Source: Piscicola geometra (lineage: Eukaryota > Annelida > Clitellata > Hirudinida > Piscicolidae). From it: 64,000 bases of DNA. The translations under genes and the position numbers were made by a program. This document shows, in pieces, positions 48,406-59,456 of this stretch. Every line of letters starts with the position of its first letter. The first letter of the stretch is position 1. The stretch is taken from positions 11,648,394 through 11,712,393 of the forward strand of contig OX030956.1 of NCBI GenBank assembly GCA_943735955.1, read 5' to 3'. The notes under the pieces were generated by a model. It did no database searches, had not been told where the DNA came from, and was given only the letters and a program-made list of their open reading frames with translations.

Positions 48406-49161
48406 CTAGGCGGAAATTCCCGCGCTTTTTTTTATCGCCTGCTTTAGTTGGCTCTTCTTGACGACTTCTTCGTGTTGCGCCGTTTTAATTTTGACTTTCA
48501 TGGTGCAACGTGACGTCACTTCTTGGAATCCTTCGTTCTTATCGAAGAGGAACAATGGATCGTCGATGCTTGCCTCTGGCACGTTGTCCACCAGGCGTTG
48601 GCGAGACATGTCCACCCCCAGACTGAAATGAGACAAAAAATCCGCTCCGATGATGGGTTTCTTGACGTCGGCTACGTGAAAAACCCAGGGAAATTGCTTG
48701 CGTAAACTGAGATTGACCATCAGGGATTTCTGTCCATACGTTTTGATGATGGAGTTGTTGGATGCATGAAGCGTGAACGATGATGGGGTGAAAGAATGAT
48801 TGGCTGGTGGAGGAATGACGCTTACTTCTGCACCAGTGTTGATTAAGAACTTGAGGTTGTTGAATGCGTCTTTTATGAACAATAGGCGACTCTTGTTTTG
48901 TTGGCCGTGGACAGATTTTGCTCCTATTGTCCGGCCCTGCCTTTCAAAATGAGTGAAAGTGCATGGTGGTGTGCATTTTCGTGCCTGTTTCCCAAACGTT
49001 TGATGGTACCAGCACATGCCTGACGTGGTGTTTGGGCTTCTGGAACGAAGTGAATTGTGTCGACTGTTTGAACGAATTCTTCCTCGTGGTTGATTTTGGT
49101 TAGCAGCTAAATTGGCCATACTTGTGGTGATTTGTTGAAGCCTTGTATGGATCTCCAGCAT
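48406..49161 (-). CDS. pro: Zinc-knuckle-like and aspartic protease frame of the LTR element
   Basis: 251 codons in the -1 frame relative to Gag. An early CWYHQTFGKQARKCTPPC resembles a nucleic-acid-binding knuckle. The protease follows: FLINTGAEVSVIPP, where the usual catalytic D of DTGA is N, and the conserved IIGADFLSHF. The Asn would be expected to inactivate the enzyme. The frame ends shortly afterwards, where reverse transcriptase should begin. Confidence 0.8.
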   Translation of the reverse strand: MLEIHTRLQQITTSMANLAANQNQPRGRIRSNSRHNSLRSRSPNTTSGMCWYHQTFGKQARKCTPPCTFTHFERQGRTIGAKSVHGQQNKSRLLFIKDAFNNLKFLINTGAEVSVIPPPANHSFTPSSFTLHASNNSIIKTYGQKSLMVNLSLRKQFPWVFHVADVKKPIIGADFLSHFSLGVDMSRQRLVDNVPEASIDDPLFLFDKNEGFQEVTSRCTMKVKIKTAQHEEVVKKSQLKQAIKKSAGISA

Positions 49162-49748
49162 GGTTGGGCTGAAGCTTGTGGAGTCGGCGTTGAGACTTGT
49201 GTGATGGTGGTTTGTTGAAGTTCCACCATTCTGTCTGCTTGCATCGCCAGTTCTGCCAGTGGGATGTTCATTGACGCCGCCAGGATTGGTTTAATCTGAG
49301 TGGGCATCTTGTCGAACCATAGCTGCTTCAAGATGGCTTCGTCCATGCAGTTGCTACCCAGCAGAGTCTTCATGTGACGAAGCAGCTGGGAGGGTTGTCT
49401 GCCGTCTGGTTGCAGGTCACCGAACAACTCTCTTAGCATGCTTGCTTCAGACTGGCAGCACCTATGTAGAATTGCTTTTTTCAGTGTTTTGTATGGCGAC
49501 GACCCTGGCACCTCCACCAGTAGGTCTTGAACCTGTTCGGCGACATGGAATGGAATGTGCTCCACCACATACGAGTATTTTGTCAGTTCTGCTGACACTT
49601 TGCGCGTGTGAAAAATTGCTTCCACGTGGCAGAACCACAGTCTTGGGTTTGCGGTAAAAAAGGCTGGTAAGCTGAGTGAGCTTACTTGTGGAGTCGGCTT
49701 TGTCCTCGTCTCCTCCTCTGACGTAACTTTGAAGAAAATATCGTCCAT
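49107..49748 (-). CDS. gag: Gag-like protein of the LTR element
   Basis: 213 codons, beginning with ATG 40 bp inside the 5' LTR. It contains LPAFFTANPRLWFCHVEAIF, typical of Ty3/gypsy Gag proteins in invertebrates, then YVVEHIPFHVAEQVQDLL, LLGSNCMDEAILKQLWFDKM and PTQIKPILAA. It forms the particle shell in intact elements. The protease frame overlaps its end by 55 nt in the -1 frame; no obvious slippery heptamer is seen in the overlap. Confidence 0.85.
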   Translation of the reverse strand: MDDIFFKVTSEEETRTKPTPQVSSLSLPAFFTANPRLWFCHVEAIFHTRKVSAELTKYSYVVEHIPFHVAEQVQDLLVEVPGSSPYKTLKKAILHRCCQSEASMLRELFGDLQPDGRQPSQLLRHMKTLLGSNCMDEAILKQLWFDKMPTQIKPILAASMNIPLAELAMQADRMVELQQTTITQVSTPTPQASAQPCWRSIQGFNKSPQVWPI

Positions 49749-49919
49749 AACGTGCGTTAGTCGGGCTTCTGTTCGGGGTCACCAATTGTTACGGGTTAAG
49801 AGTTCAGGAAACACGAGAGAGAGTTTTTTTACACGATAACGACTTTATATAGGGTGCGAGGGACAAAGGTTGCCAAGGAGTGGCCGTGTGTACATAGCGT
49901 ACACAATGTGGCTGCTACA

Positions 49920-50352
49920 ATATAAAGGTGGACCTCAGAACCCTGCTATGAACATCGCCCATGCAAAATAAGTAACACAATATGAATGATTTTTTAAATA
50001 AAAATGTAAATCCGTCTGCTTGCAAAAAGTGAACCGATATTTTATGAAAAGCATACTGAATGTCTGCTTGAGAAATTGAAAAATCAGAAATTTAATTTTT
50101 TATAAATATTATTTATTAGTCTAAATCCATAAATAAATAAAAAATAGTAGGTGGAGGAGTATTTGAGTAAGCAAAGAATAATTTTGCTTTCTGCAGCTAT
50201 CACTATAACTACGCCTACCCAAAATACAATTCTGTTTCATGCTATGGTTGACGATTATGCTTGTATTAAAATAGAAGTTAATAAATTATTTTATTTGAAA
50301 AATTGAAGAGGCTTCATGTTAAGGATCCCAGGACCCCCCAGAATCGCCGCCC
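49920..50352 (+). repeat. GGACCCC-type dispersed repeat
   Basis: Matches 21300-21760: GTGGACCTCAGAACCC, ATGAACATCGCCCATGCAAA, AAGTAACACAATATGAATGA. It ends with CCCAGGACCCCCCAGAATCG. Confidence 0.75.
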
Positions 50353-50511
50353 ATGGATGAAGCCCAAGAGATTATAGATTGAAGACAGAGAGTTATTTTA
50401 TAAACAGCAAGGTCAAGAGAAGAGACAGTGAAAGATGTATAAATATAGGAGTCATCAGTATAAATTTGACTATTTAAGGAAGAGGAAAAAATGATATTAA
50501 GTAGTTCCGAG
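50352..50511 (-). mobile_element. CR1/L2-like LINE fragment
   Basis: Nearly identical to 18717-18870 of the LINE at 17933-19265 (AAGATGTATAAATATAGGAG and others). Cut at its right edge by the hAT element that follows. Confidence 0.85.
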
Positions 50512-52331
50512 TAGACCCCTCAGCCGACGCCGCGCGCCGAATACGCCGCCAAACTTTGGTTCGCCAAAAATCAGCCAGAAAATATGGGGCGCGCCACATT
50601 AGCCGCTGTATTTTGTCCACCGTAAATCCGCCAAAAATGTGCAATTCACCGAAAAGTAATGTTTTTGGTTTTTAAGATGTATTGAGCTTTGTTCTAAGAT
50701 TCATTGAATTTTTAGATTAACCATCGCCGGAAGTTTAAAAAAAGCGAGTTGTTTATGCAGTTTATTCTCAATTTTTACTAATATTAATTACTTAAAAAAT
50801 AAATAAATAAAATATTAATTAATTTATTTATCATTTATAATAGCTAAATTCATTATGACTCAACGATCTTCTAATAGTAAAAAGGTAAGCCTAAAAAGTC
50901 TCTAAATTAATTTTTTTAATAAACTACGTAGTAGTTTAGTCAATGAAATGATTTATGACTTTTGTATTTTATGTAATATTGTTTCTAATCGTTTATATGA
51001 TTATTTTAGGTTAACTCAAATGTCAGCAGCAGCCATTCAAATCGAGAAGAGAGGCAGTTCATTACAAAACTGCAGGTAAAACCTAAGCCCCTAGCCAGCA
51101 TGGAAATTCCAAAGCACAATGCTGGAGATATTTTAGTGGCCTGTTCGCTTCTGAAGGAAAATGGTTTACGAAGATAGGGTATATTGTCAGTTGTGCCTCA
51201 CTGCTCAGCAGTCATTGGGTGACAAAGGTCACATCTCAAAGGAAATGAATTTTGCTGTGACAACGTCGAGTGGTAATATGAATCTCCACTTAAGTGTCAA
51301 GCATAATGTTTCAGTGCAAAGTGAAAAAAGTCAAATAAAATGTTTGGATATTTCCGTAAGTATGAAGAAGGCAACAGTCAATGTCAGGCAACATCAAGTC
51401 ATGAACTAACAAGAGATATCGTTATCTGGTTATGTAGAGACTTGCTTGTTTTTGAAAATGTGACTAAAAATGGTTTCGTTGACTTTTTTAAACTTAATTG
51501 CCCCTTTCTCAACATACCGGCGCCTGTAACACTTGCTGGATCAGCCCTAGATGATGTTTACCAAGCCATCCGATTAGCAGTAAAAACTAAAATGGCTGGA
51601 GTAAGTTCACTTTGTCTAATGTTTGATGAATGGACCGATCGCTACTGAGCTATCGACTATCTTGGCATCCAGGCTTCCTTTTTAGACCGTGACTGGACAT
51701 ATAAAACTGTCACAATTGGCTGTCATGCATCGCCTACTCATGCTGCAGATGACCTTGCTGACCATATCAGCTCTGTTCTCAAAAGTTTTTCCGTTGATCC
51801 TAGAAAACTATTTATAACCTTTATTTCAGAATTATTTGACGGTGCCTGTTCTTCAGTCTCCAGATGTTCTTACCTTCTGGTCTAGCAGTGCTGCATCATC
51901 CTTCTATCCGCAACTTACTTCATCATCATCAGCATCATCTGTACCACTGGAGTGCATGTTTTCAGTTGCTGGTTTGAAAATGAACAGCAAACGATCGAGC
52001 CTAACAGCTGATAAACTACATCGCATTTGTTTTATTCATGACAATTATCAACTGATACTTTAAATGTCTATCAGGTAAATAAAAAATTCGTTTATAGTTA
52101 AGACAAAATATAAAACTTCATTTTATTGTTGAAAATAATGAAATTTGTTCTGAAGTGTTATAAAAGTGTTTTATTGTTGAAATTTTACTTATTGATTTCA
52201 GCCGAATATTTATAAGCAGCCGAAAATCAGCTGCAAAGTTAATTTACGAAAAAATCCGGCTTATTCAGATATCCGCCGAAAATTCAGATCAGTTAGCCAA
52301 AATATTAACAAAGATTTGGCTGGCAGGTCTA
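50512..52331 (+). mobile_element. BED-finger hAT transposon, internally deleted
   Basis: Ends are inverted: the left starts TAGACCCCTCAGCCGA, and the reverse complement of the right starts TAGACCTGCCAGCCAA. The transposase begins at 50855 (MTQRSSNSKK), followed by an intron to about 51010, then SNVSSSHSNREERQF and IPKHNAGDILVACSLL. After a frameshift comes the BED zinc finger (VYCQLC, GNMNLHLSVKH), then DIVIWLCRDLLVFENV and SSLCLMFDEWTDRY (first catalytic-region block), a stop, more hAT sequence, and finally VPLECMFSVAGLKMNSKRSS, the dimerisation domain. The central insertion domain is missing. Inactive. No matching 8-bp target duplication was seen. Confidence 0.82.
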
Positions 52332-53140
52332 GTGGGATTGAATGGTTATACCACTTGGGTCATTCCATAGAATTTCGACTAAAATAAATTTAATTTTTCA
52401 CCCCCCCCCCTCCTCAGACATGTTTGAAACTTTTATTTTATGCTAAGATACGTTGTCTATAAAAATGGAAAATATAAAAAATGCAATTTTTCAAAAAGTC
52501 GTCGAGTTATTGACCTTCAAAGTTCGCTGAAGTCAAATCCCCTTCTCTATTCAATTTGAAATATCTCAGCTTATATTTATCAGAACGAATAATGTAGTAT
52601 ACCAAAAACAAGGCATTTAAATGTTCTATTTAAACATATTTTAATGGTTCAAATATAAATATAATATAATATTTCTTGCTGAGTCAAAAGTTTGACCTTG
52701 AAATTTTCGATGCTGTCCCATATATTTTGTCAATTTTTTTTGGGTAACATTTTTCAAACATTCATTCAATCCTATGAAAAAAATATTAATATATTTGAAA
52801 AAATATTTTTTAATCAATTTTTTCCTTGAGCACCTAACAAACAATATTTTGTTAAAACAGAATTTTAGGAGTGCTAATGCATTATTTTTCTTTCAGACAA
52901 AAATTAGTGAATTTAGTAAATCTCAATAAATATTTAAGTTGATTTTTTTTAAATTAACAATTTAACTAAATATAATTTTAAGCTCCCTCCATCCGTTTGA
53001 TGCGGCCCCCAGACAACTAGTCCATTTTGGCTATTTGCGGCCCTAACAGAATTTTAAATCGATGCACTCGCCCATCTCTTTTTAATAGTACTGTTTGCAC
53101 ATCCATAATATAAAACGATTAAAACAACAACAACGAGCGA
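52332..53140. other. No gene recognised
   Basis: AT-rich apart from a C-run at about 52400. Positions 52980-53050 (GATGCGGCCCCCAGACAACT, GCGGCCCT) look like the 5' end of the Charlie-type hAT that follows. Confidence 0.45.
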
Positions 53141-53143
53141 TAA

Positions 53144-54965
53144 TTGAGTTGGCACGCTGGTTGTTTTAATTTAGTAAGAATGTCAAAGCGTAAAATTGAA
53201 GTAGAAAATCGTCAGTTTAATGAAAAATGGACAACAAAAAATTTTATGCAGCATTTCAACGGAACAGCTTTGTGCCTAATTTGTCGCAAGTCCGTAACTG
53301 TAATGAGGGACTACAATTGCAAAAGACATTATGAAATCAAACACGCTGCTACGTTTGATAATGTGAAAGTCGAAGCTAGAAAAAATATAATTGATCAACT
53401 TGTAAAAAGATTTTCATCTGAGCAAAATATTTTTACAAAAAAAGTTAATGAAAATAAGACTTTTGTTTGTGCCGGTTGTGCCGTAGCACAGATTATTGTG
53501 CGATTGTCTCAACCATTTACTGATGGTGATTTTGTCAAAAACTACATGCAAGCCATTTGCAAAGAAGCCTGTCCTGAGAAAACAGACCTGTTCAACATAG
53601 TGCCATTGTCACGGATGACTATCCAGTGCCGGGTGGTTGATTTATCCAAAGACGTTTTTGAACAGTTTCGTGACAAGCTTGCCATTTGCAAGTATTTTTC
53701 AAATGTCCTAGATAAGAGCACGGATAACGTTGACACAGCACAGCTTTTGGTTTTTGTTCGTGCAGTGGATGAGAACTGTAAATTAACTCAGGAATTAGCA
53801 GGAATGGCCTCACTACGTGGACGTATGACTGGTGCAGATATTTTTGGAGAAGTGAAATCTGTTCTTGAAAACCTTAACGTTCAGTAGCCAAAGCTCTGTA
53901 GTGTTACTACTGACGGTGCACCCGCCACGACTGGTAAAGAATTAGGACTTATTGCTCATCTGCGATCACAATTGCGAGACTTAGGAATTCCCACAGACAC
54001 CATCCACGCATACCACTGCATCATACATCAAGAGTCACTTTGTACACGAGTAATTAATTTTGATAATGTTATGAAATTTCTTTTTAAATCAGTGAACTTC
54101 ATACGAGCAAAAGGACTTAACCATTGACAATTCAGATCATTTCTTGAAAACATTGAGTCAGAATATTGTGATATACCATATCACACTGATGTAAGGTGGT
54201 TGAGTCGAGGAAAAGTTCTTACTAGGTTTGTTGAGTTACAAAGAAAATCTGTGAATTCCTTGTTACCAAAGGCAAAGACACAGCTGTTTTTACAGACAAA
54301 CAGTGGTCGGCAGACAGACATAACAGAACACTAAAATAAATTGAATCTTCGTCTTCAAAGCAAAGATCACTACATCTTTGATATGTACCAAGAGCTGCTG
54401 TCATTCACCTTGAAGCTACGGCTGTTTTGTTCGAATCTTCAATCTGGTAATTTATGTCATTTTCCTATTTGTTCAGCTTTTCAGAAGGAATACCAGTGTG
54501 ACTTCAATAAATACCACGACAGTTGTGAAGCGTTACTAAAGGAATTTAATGAACGTTTTGATGCATTCAGGGAGCATAAGGATTTATTCAACTTCATCCG
54601 TGACCCTTTCTCTTGTGCTGTATAATCCGTATCTGAGCAATGTCAGTTAGAAGTCATTGATCTTCAATGTTCACCAGAATTAAAGTTTGCGTTTCATCAT
54701 AACTCTATTTTAACTTTTTATGGAAGTCTTAGTTCAGTTAAATATGGAGCGGTCAAAGATTTGGCTTGCCGAATCTTGTCTGAATTTGGCAGCACATACG
54801 TGTGTGAACAAACGTTTTCCGTCATGAAAATAAACGGAGATCATCTTTGTCTGATGATAATCTTTGTTCGATTTTGAGGCTTGCAGCAACAGAACTCGAA
54901 CCCAATATTGACAATTTTGTTGCAACCATTCAGGCTCAACCTTCTCATAAAAATACTAAAATTTA
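53144..54965 (+). pseudogene. hAT-Charlie-type transposase (GTF2IRD2-like), decayed
   Basis: From the Met at 53180: MSKRKIEVENRQFNEKWT, the BED-like ALCLICRKSVTVMRDYNCKR and HYEIKH, then QIIVRLSQPFTDGDF, CKEACPEKTDLF and VPLSRMTIQCRVVDL, open to 53887. Further plus-strand blocks in shifting frames follow: YHCIIHQESLCTRVI, FDMYQELLSFTLKLRLF, FNERFDAFREHKDLFNF. The end (54720-54960) is a broken dimerisation domain. The order matches the GTF2I-repeat-domain-2/ZBED5-like transposases. About five stops or frameshifts make it inactive. A terminus-like block (GATGCGGCTCTTGGCGCCC) lies at 55148-55168, similar to 53000. Confidence 0.82.
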
Positions 54966-55483
54966 GTTATTCATACATTTTTAAATAACGTTATTTTTTT
55001 TGTTATGAAACTTATTAAAAACTTGCATTCTTTGAGTTTTTTTCACATTTAGTTATTCATACATGTTTAAATAACGTTATTTTTTTATGACATTCATTAA
55101 AAATTTGCATTCTTTGAGTTGTTTTATTGTGTGATCTATGTGCACGCTGATGCGGCTCTTGGCGCCCAGGGACTCAGTAATTTTGGCCCTCAGGCTGATA
55201 AAAATTGTGCACTCTTGGTCTATAGTATATAGAAATACTGTAGTCTATAGCACTTTGTTATCTTTTTGGATATTACTATTTACTATAACTTTCAATTTTT
55301 GCTTAAATTGAATCCACTGAAAAAAACGATATTTCACTTTCTAGAATTTCCAAAATTTAAATTGAAGCGTGAACGATCACATAGACTTTATAATATTTAA
55401 GGAGCAATGAGAAAAAAAAACTTCCAAAATTGAACTTGAGAAATATAAAAGAGTATATAAAATCAGATCTTTCAGTTTAAGAA
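54966..55483. other. hAT 3' end and AT-rich DNA
   Basis: A 40-bp block (TTAGTTATTCATACATTTTTA and the following ACGTTATTTTTTT) is repeated at 54964 and 55051. The probable hAT end lies near 55215. Nothing else seen. Confidence 0.45.
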
Positions 55484-56025
55484 CTGGATGACTGCATGGG
55501 TGCCATAGAGCATCCACTGTCCAAACGTTTTGGTCTTTCTGTCGAACACTTTTTTAGGGACATCAAGAACTAAGCCAGTGATTTGAGAGAGATCATCAAG
55601 GCCGTTTGAACTCTCTCACCGACTTTTCGAACTTTTCCGAGCAATTTCACCGTTGGTCTCGAGTCAACTTGCGGTAATTGAAACCTCCGTTGAAGAGCAG
55701 CAAGTTCGCATGTGAGGGGAGCTTGTAAAAGCAGAAGCCAAGAACTGCGTGCTGTGGAAGAAATGAGTAAGAGAGAAGAATGGATCTGTCTCGGGCACCC
55801 ATCTCTCCTCCTTCAGTAACCACTCCACTTGTGATGTAACTTTTGGCATGACACCTCTCCACACCTTCCCAGCCACTCCATCGTCCATGCAAAGTCTTCT
55901 TTGGTTACATCACTCATGAACCCAGAAATCGACTTGCAATGGTATCGAACCTGACATGCGTGCACAGTGCTGAAATAGTCAGCGAGACAAAAGTCAATAA
56001 AAAGTTCGAGTCCGGTGTTTTCCAA
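55484..56025 (-). pseudogene. ARMT1-like: ARMT1 / DUF89 damage-control phosphatase-like, C-terminal part, frame-broken
   Basis: The minus strand reads LENTGLELFIDFCLADYF, VRYHCKSISGFMSDVTKEDF and AWTMEWLGRCGE in one frame, then EWLLKEERWVPETDPFFS in a second, then FYKLPSHANLLLFNGGFN and YRKLTRDQR in a third, and finally FGQWMLYGTHAVIQF before a stop. Human ARMT1 has the same order (DNAGFELVTDLILADF, VRFHGKTIPWFVSD, LILFKGDLNYRKLTGDRKW), and DUF89 proteins commonly end in W...G..GVIQF. DUF89 enzymes are metal-dependent phosphatases acting on sugar phosphates. Here the metal-site D-N pair reads E-N. At least three frame changes occur and upstream exons are absent. Some frame changes could be short introns or sequence errors, but a dead copy is more likely. 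Confidence 0.68.
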
Positions 56026-56383
56026 TGACGAAAAAACAGGAAATTACAAAAATTACAAAAATTGAGTAACAATCAAAAAGATTCCAAAGAGAAAAATTGT
56101 ATTTAATGTTTTTTAAAGAATATTCAATTCAAAAAGCTTGGCATCATTTTAAGGATGCTCATCAGTGATTTTCCAGTTCGGATTTTTCAGTTCAAGTTAC
56201 AGATATGCAAAATTTAATTTTTCAGTCACTATTCCAGTTTCAGTTATTTTTTTAGTTACAGTTTCAGTTACAGTTGCAGTTAATCAAGATCGGAAAAAAA
56301 TAATTTTTATTTTTAATACAACCCAAATCAATTTTTAAAAGTACAATTATATAAAAGATATATAAATATATCATTCATAATAT
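56026..56383. other. AT-rich spacer, no gene
   Basis: TTACAGTT-rich degenerate repeats at 56200-56285. Nothing coding. Confidence 0.5.
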
Positions 56384-56760
56384 ATGCTGTTCATTTTCAC
56401 AAATGTCTTAAATTCCAGTTTTTTGCTGAGGCGATTTTTGTTCCCTGCAGTTAGGTCTCCGCACACCGAAAACGCCCTCTCCACATACGCTTGTGAAGCG
56501 GGAGCTGAAACAATGTCTTGCGCAAAAGAAGCAAATATTGGGCATTGCGCTTCATTGTCTGTCCAGAAATATAGACCGTTTGCTTTCAAACACATTGTAG
56601 CAGGAGTCGTTGACGAAGCCGAACTTCAAGGGAATTCTCTTGCCATTTTTTATTCTGAGTGGTTGCCTGCTCTAGTGTTCTTTGTTTTTAAACTTTTTCA
56701 AAAATATTTGATTTTGTTCCAAGACTTTTTTAGGCATCCTTTTTAATTTTGTTGTAACAC
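56384..56760 (-). pseudogene. hAT transposase dimerisation-domain fragment
   Basis: The minus-strand frame 56595-56371 reads CPIFASFAQDIVSAPASQAY and VERAFSVCGDLTAGNKNRLS, the C-terminal hAT motif. Only this end is present. It is a different family from the hATs at 20 kb and 53 kb. Confidence 0.85.
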
Positions 56761-57135
56761 ACTGGATGTTTTCATTTTAAGTGATAGATTTAATTTGTAG
56801 AATTTTTTTCAAATCATTTGACCCCCGATTTAAAAACTTTAAATGTCTTCAATAATAAGAAAGACAAGCAACGTGGAAAGAGTTGGAGAAACTATTAGGA
56901 TAAAAAAACTTCCAAAACTATAGTCTTCACCAAACAAGCAACTACGAACATATGTAACTTCAGATTCTGAAGATGAAGATACCTCAATGGTGACAAAGTC
57001 AATAATTAAACGTTATAGAACAGAATCTGAAGTAGGCTTTGAGAGTTGTCCTCTTGTTTGGTGGCAACAATCCGAAGGGGCATATCCGGCTCTTTGCAAA
57101 ACTGGTAAGAAAGTACTTGTCATCTCCTGCAAGTA

Positions 57136-58956
57136 GGGGGAAGGCGTACACAGTCGATCAGTGTACACAGTCGATCAGTGTACACAGTCGATCAGTGTAC
57201 ACAGTCGATCAGTGTACACAGTCGATCAGTGTACACAGTCGATCATTGCGTTTTTTATCGAAGACATTTATATTTTTTCAAATACGATGTGTCACCTGGA
57301 CGAAAATATAGGTGACCTCATTATTTATCGTAATTTTAACATAATCTTTTTGCGGATAATAAAAATAAAGGTATTTATCAATTTCATGGGCTAAAAAGGA
57401 AATATTTTACATCATCCAACGAACCAAGCTGTGCATAAAGTAGGCACAATTGAAAAGTCATATTTTGCATTATTGATATAGTATTCTATATTTTATCGTG
57501 TGTATCTATTAATTTTCTTGTTAAAAAATAATCATGAAAGTTATAGCCATTATACCAATCATAGGCATAGGCGTAAAAAATCGATCATTGATAGCTTTCT
57601 TATCAATTAATTTTTTTAATTATATCAAATCTATTTTTTAAAGCTTTTTGCAGTTTTTATTTTGTTAAATAAAAATCTTATGTGAAAAACTTATTTTACT
57701 TTGTGCAGTGTTTTTTAATGAAATATTTGTTTAATATCGTTTTTGAATAGTTCTCGTAGTAGGTTTTTACAAGTTTCTGGTTAATCTTTTGAGTTATATC
57801 ATTCATTTTCATTCATTTAAAATGGGTAGAAAAGTAGCTGTTGAAAGAAAAAAAAAGAAAGTTTTATCAGAATCTATGAAACAGGCTGTCGAAACTGTTT
57901 ATAATATATTATAAATACAAATAGAGAAGCATCTAAACTTCATAATATACCATATGCTACTTTTTATTCATATATAGAAAAAACAAAAGATGCAAATGAA
58001 ACTGCAGGAAAAGACTGGTATATCCAATTCATGCACAGACACACAGATTTATCTCTACGTAAACCGGAAAGAACCAGCCTCTCTAGAGCGACAAGTTTCA
58101 ACCAACATAATGTCCTACCGTTTTATAATAACTTAGTTCTGTTTATAAGCGCTACAACTTTGAACCCTAAGACATATACAACTGTGATGAGACATTACTA
58201 AAAAAAACAAATGTAAGAGTGATAGCGGCCAAGCGAATCGTCAGGTTGGGTGGATTACGTCAGCAGAAAGAGGACAGATTGTTACAGTGTGCTGCACGAT
58301 CAATGCCGTTGGAAAAACTTTTCCACCTTTTATGGTCTTCCCCAGAGTCCACTTCAAAGACAAAATGATCAAGGACGCCCCACCAGGAACAAGTGGAGCC
58401 ACTAATCCTTGTGGCTGGATGACAGCTGAAAAACATTTGTTGAACTAAAACTTGAAACATTAACAAAAAAATTCATTTATCAGTCATTGAAAAATATTTG
58501 TTGAACTAAAACTTGAAACATCTATATTTTTTCATTTTATAACATGAGAATAAATGTTGAAAAACTTGTGTCTACATAAGAAAGTTTCCTAGAAGAAGTT
58601 GAATGTTAAAAGTTTTCTAAATCAGTATTCAATTGCAATAATTTATGTGAGTATTTAATTTTCTAATAATACTTAATTTAATGCTTGGAAAACTTAAAAT
58701 TGTGACACTTCTGGTAATGATCGACTGTGTACGTACATGCAATCGACTGTGTACACTGGTCTTACACAGTCGATCATTTTTGGGAGTCTACTTTGAGCTA
58801 CATTTAACTTAAAACCATTTCTACTAGATAAATAAATTAAGTAGAAAATGAAGTCTTAATGATGAATGTATAAAATAAATATTTTTTTAAAATTTTATCT
58901 TTTAACAATTTTGAGTTATAAACATTTTTGTAAAAATGTGATCGACTGTGATCCCC
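57136..58956 (+). mobile_element. pogo/Tigger-like element with 17-bp subterminal array
   Basis: It sits between two TA dinucleotides. The uninterrupted hAT sequence at 59097-59115 (CTGCAAGTACAGTTCC) shows the empty site, so the limits are exact. Ends read GGGGG... and ...CCCC, with CACAGTCGATCA near each end. The left side has six tandem units of GTACACAGTCGATCAGT (57149-57246); the right side has inverted and direct copies (58718-58778, 58939-58952). The transposase is decayed: MGRKVAVERKKKKVLSESMK (57822), [20 protein letters not shown] (psq helix-turn-helix), [20 protein letters not shown] (CENP-B-type DNA binding), YNCDET with the first catalytic Asp, and after a frameshift WITSAERGQIVTVCCTINAV, FPPFMVFPR and PPGTSGATNPCGWMTAE. 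The remaining catalytic acids are missing, so it is inactive. Confidence 0.85.
57149..57246 (+). repeat. 17-bp array GTACACAGTCGATCAGT, six units
   Basis: Nearly perfect tandem at the left end of the pogo element. Probable transposase-binding sites. Confidence 0.93.
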
Positions 58957-59456
58957 TACAATTCCATGCAAACGTTTATTCAGTTTGTCAGAACACATAG
59001 TGAGCAAGAAAAGAACTTTTTCGGATCCAACTAATTTATCAAAACTTGTTTTCTGCAAGTATGACTCTTGCGAAACTGGCAAGACAGTACTCGTCATCTC
59101 CTGCAAGTACAGTTCCATGTGAACCATCTAATCAGCTAGTCAGAACACATAGTTAGCAAGAAAAAAGCCTCTTTAGATCCAACTAATGTTGAAAAACTTG
59201 GTTGTTTAAGTAATTGGCTCAAAAAGAAAGTGTGACAATTGCATTTATAGATTCATTTTTTTCTTTCAAATGTGGATTACTTTTATAAATAAATTCTGAT
59301 AACTTTTCTATTACATTTCTAAGAACTTTTTTATACTATTTTATAATAATGTCAAACATGCTAAAAACATTGCGTTAAAATACGATTAACGCACGATTAA
59401 AATTTTTAATCGAACGATTATCGGTGATTAAAATATTTAATCGTGGAACAGCTCTA

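Larger units (their letters stand above)
47441..49919 (-). mobile_element. LTR retrotransposon lacking reverse transcriptase (2.5 kb)
   Basis: Two direct repeats of about 133 bp, 47441-47573 and 49787-49919, are nearly identical and share TATAGGGTGCGAGGGACAAA and GTGGCTGCTACA. On the minus strand the LTR starts TGTAGCAGCC and ends CGTAACA, a TG...CA border. A primer-site-like TTGGTGACCCCGAAC follows the right LTR inward, and a purine tract (GTAGGGGAG) precedes the left LTR. The interior has gag and protease frames and a third frame with a membrane span. No reverse transcriptase, RNase H or integrase is present, so it would need a helper. The near-identity of the LTRs implies recent insertion. 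The Gag with its PAFFTANPRLWFCHVE motif points to a Ty3/gypsy-type element. Confidence 0.88.
56860..59456 (+). mobile_element. hAT element copy 1, 3' half, carrying a pogo insertion
   Basis: A plus-strand transposase piece at 56950-57135 reads SDSEDEDTSMVTKSIIKRY, SEVGFESCPLVWWQQSEG and AYPALCKTGKK, the WW-containing block before the hAT dimerisation domain. A pogo element interrupts it at 57136-58956. The sequence then continues at 58957, with a roughly 145-bp segment tandemly duplicated (58957-59067 and 59068-59210), to the 3' terminal repeat ending at 59456 (reverse complement TAGAGCTGTTCCA). It is inactive. A sister copy in inverted orientation starts at 59578. Confidence 0.75.

Noticed and set aside
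57039..57394. Frames with repeated V-D-Q-C-T-Q-S
   Set aside because: Translation of the 17-bp pogo array.
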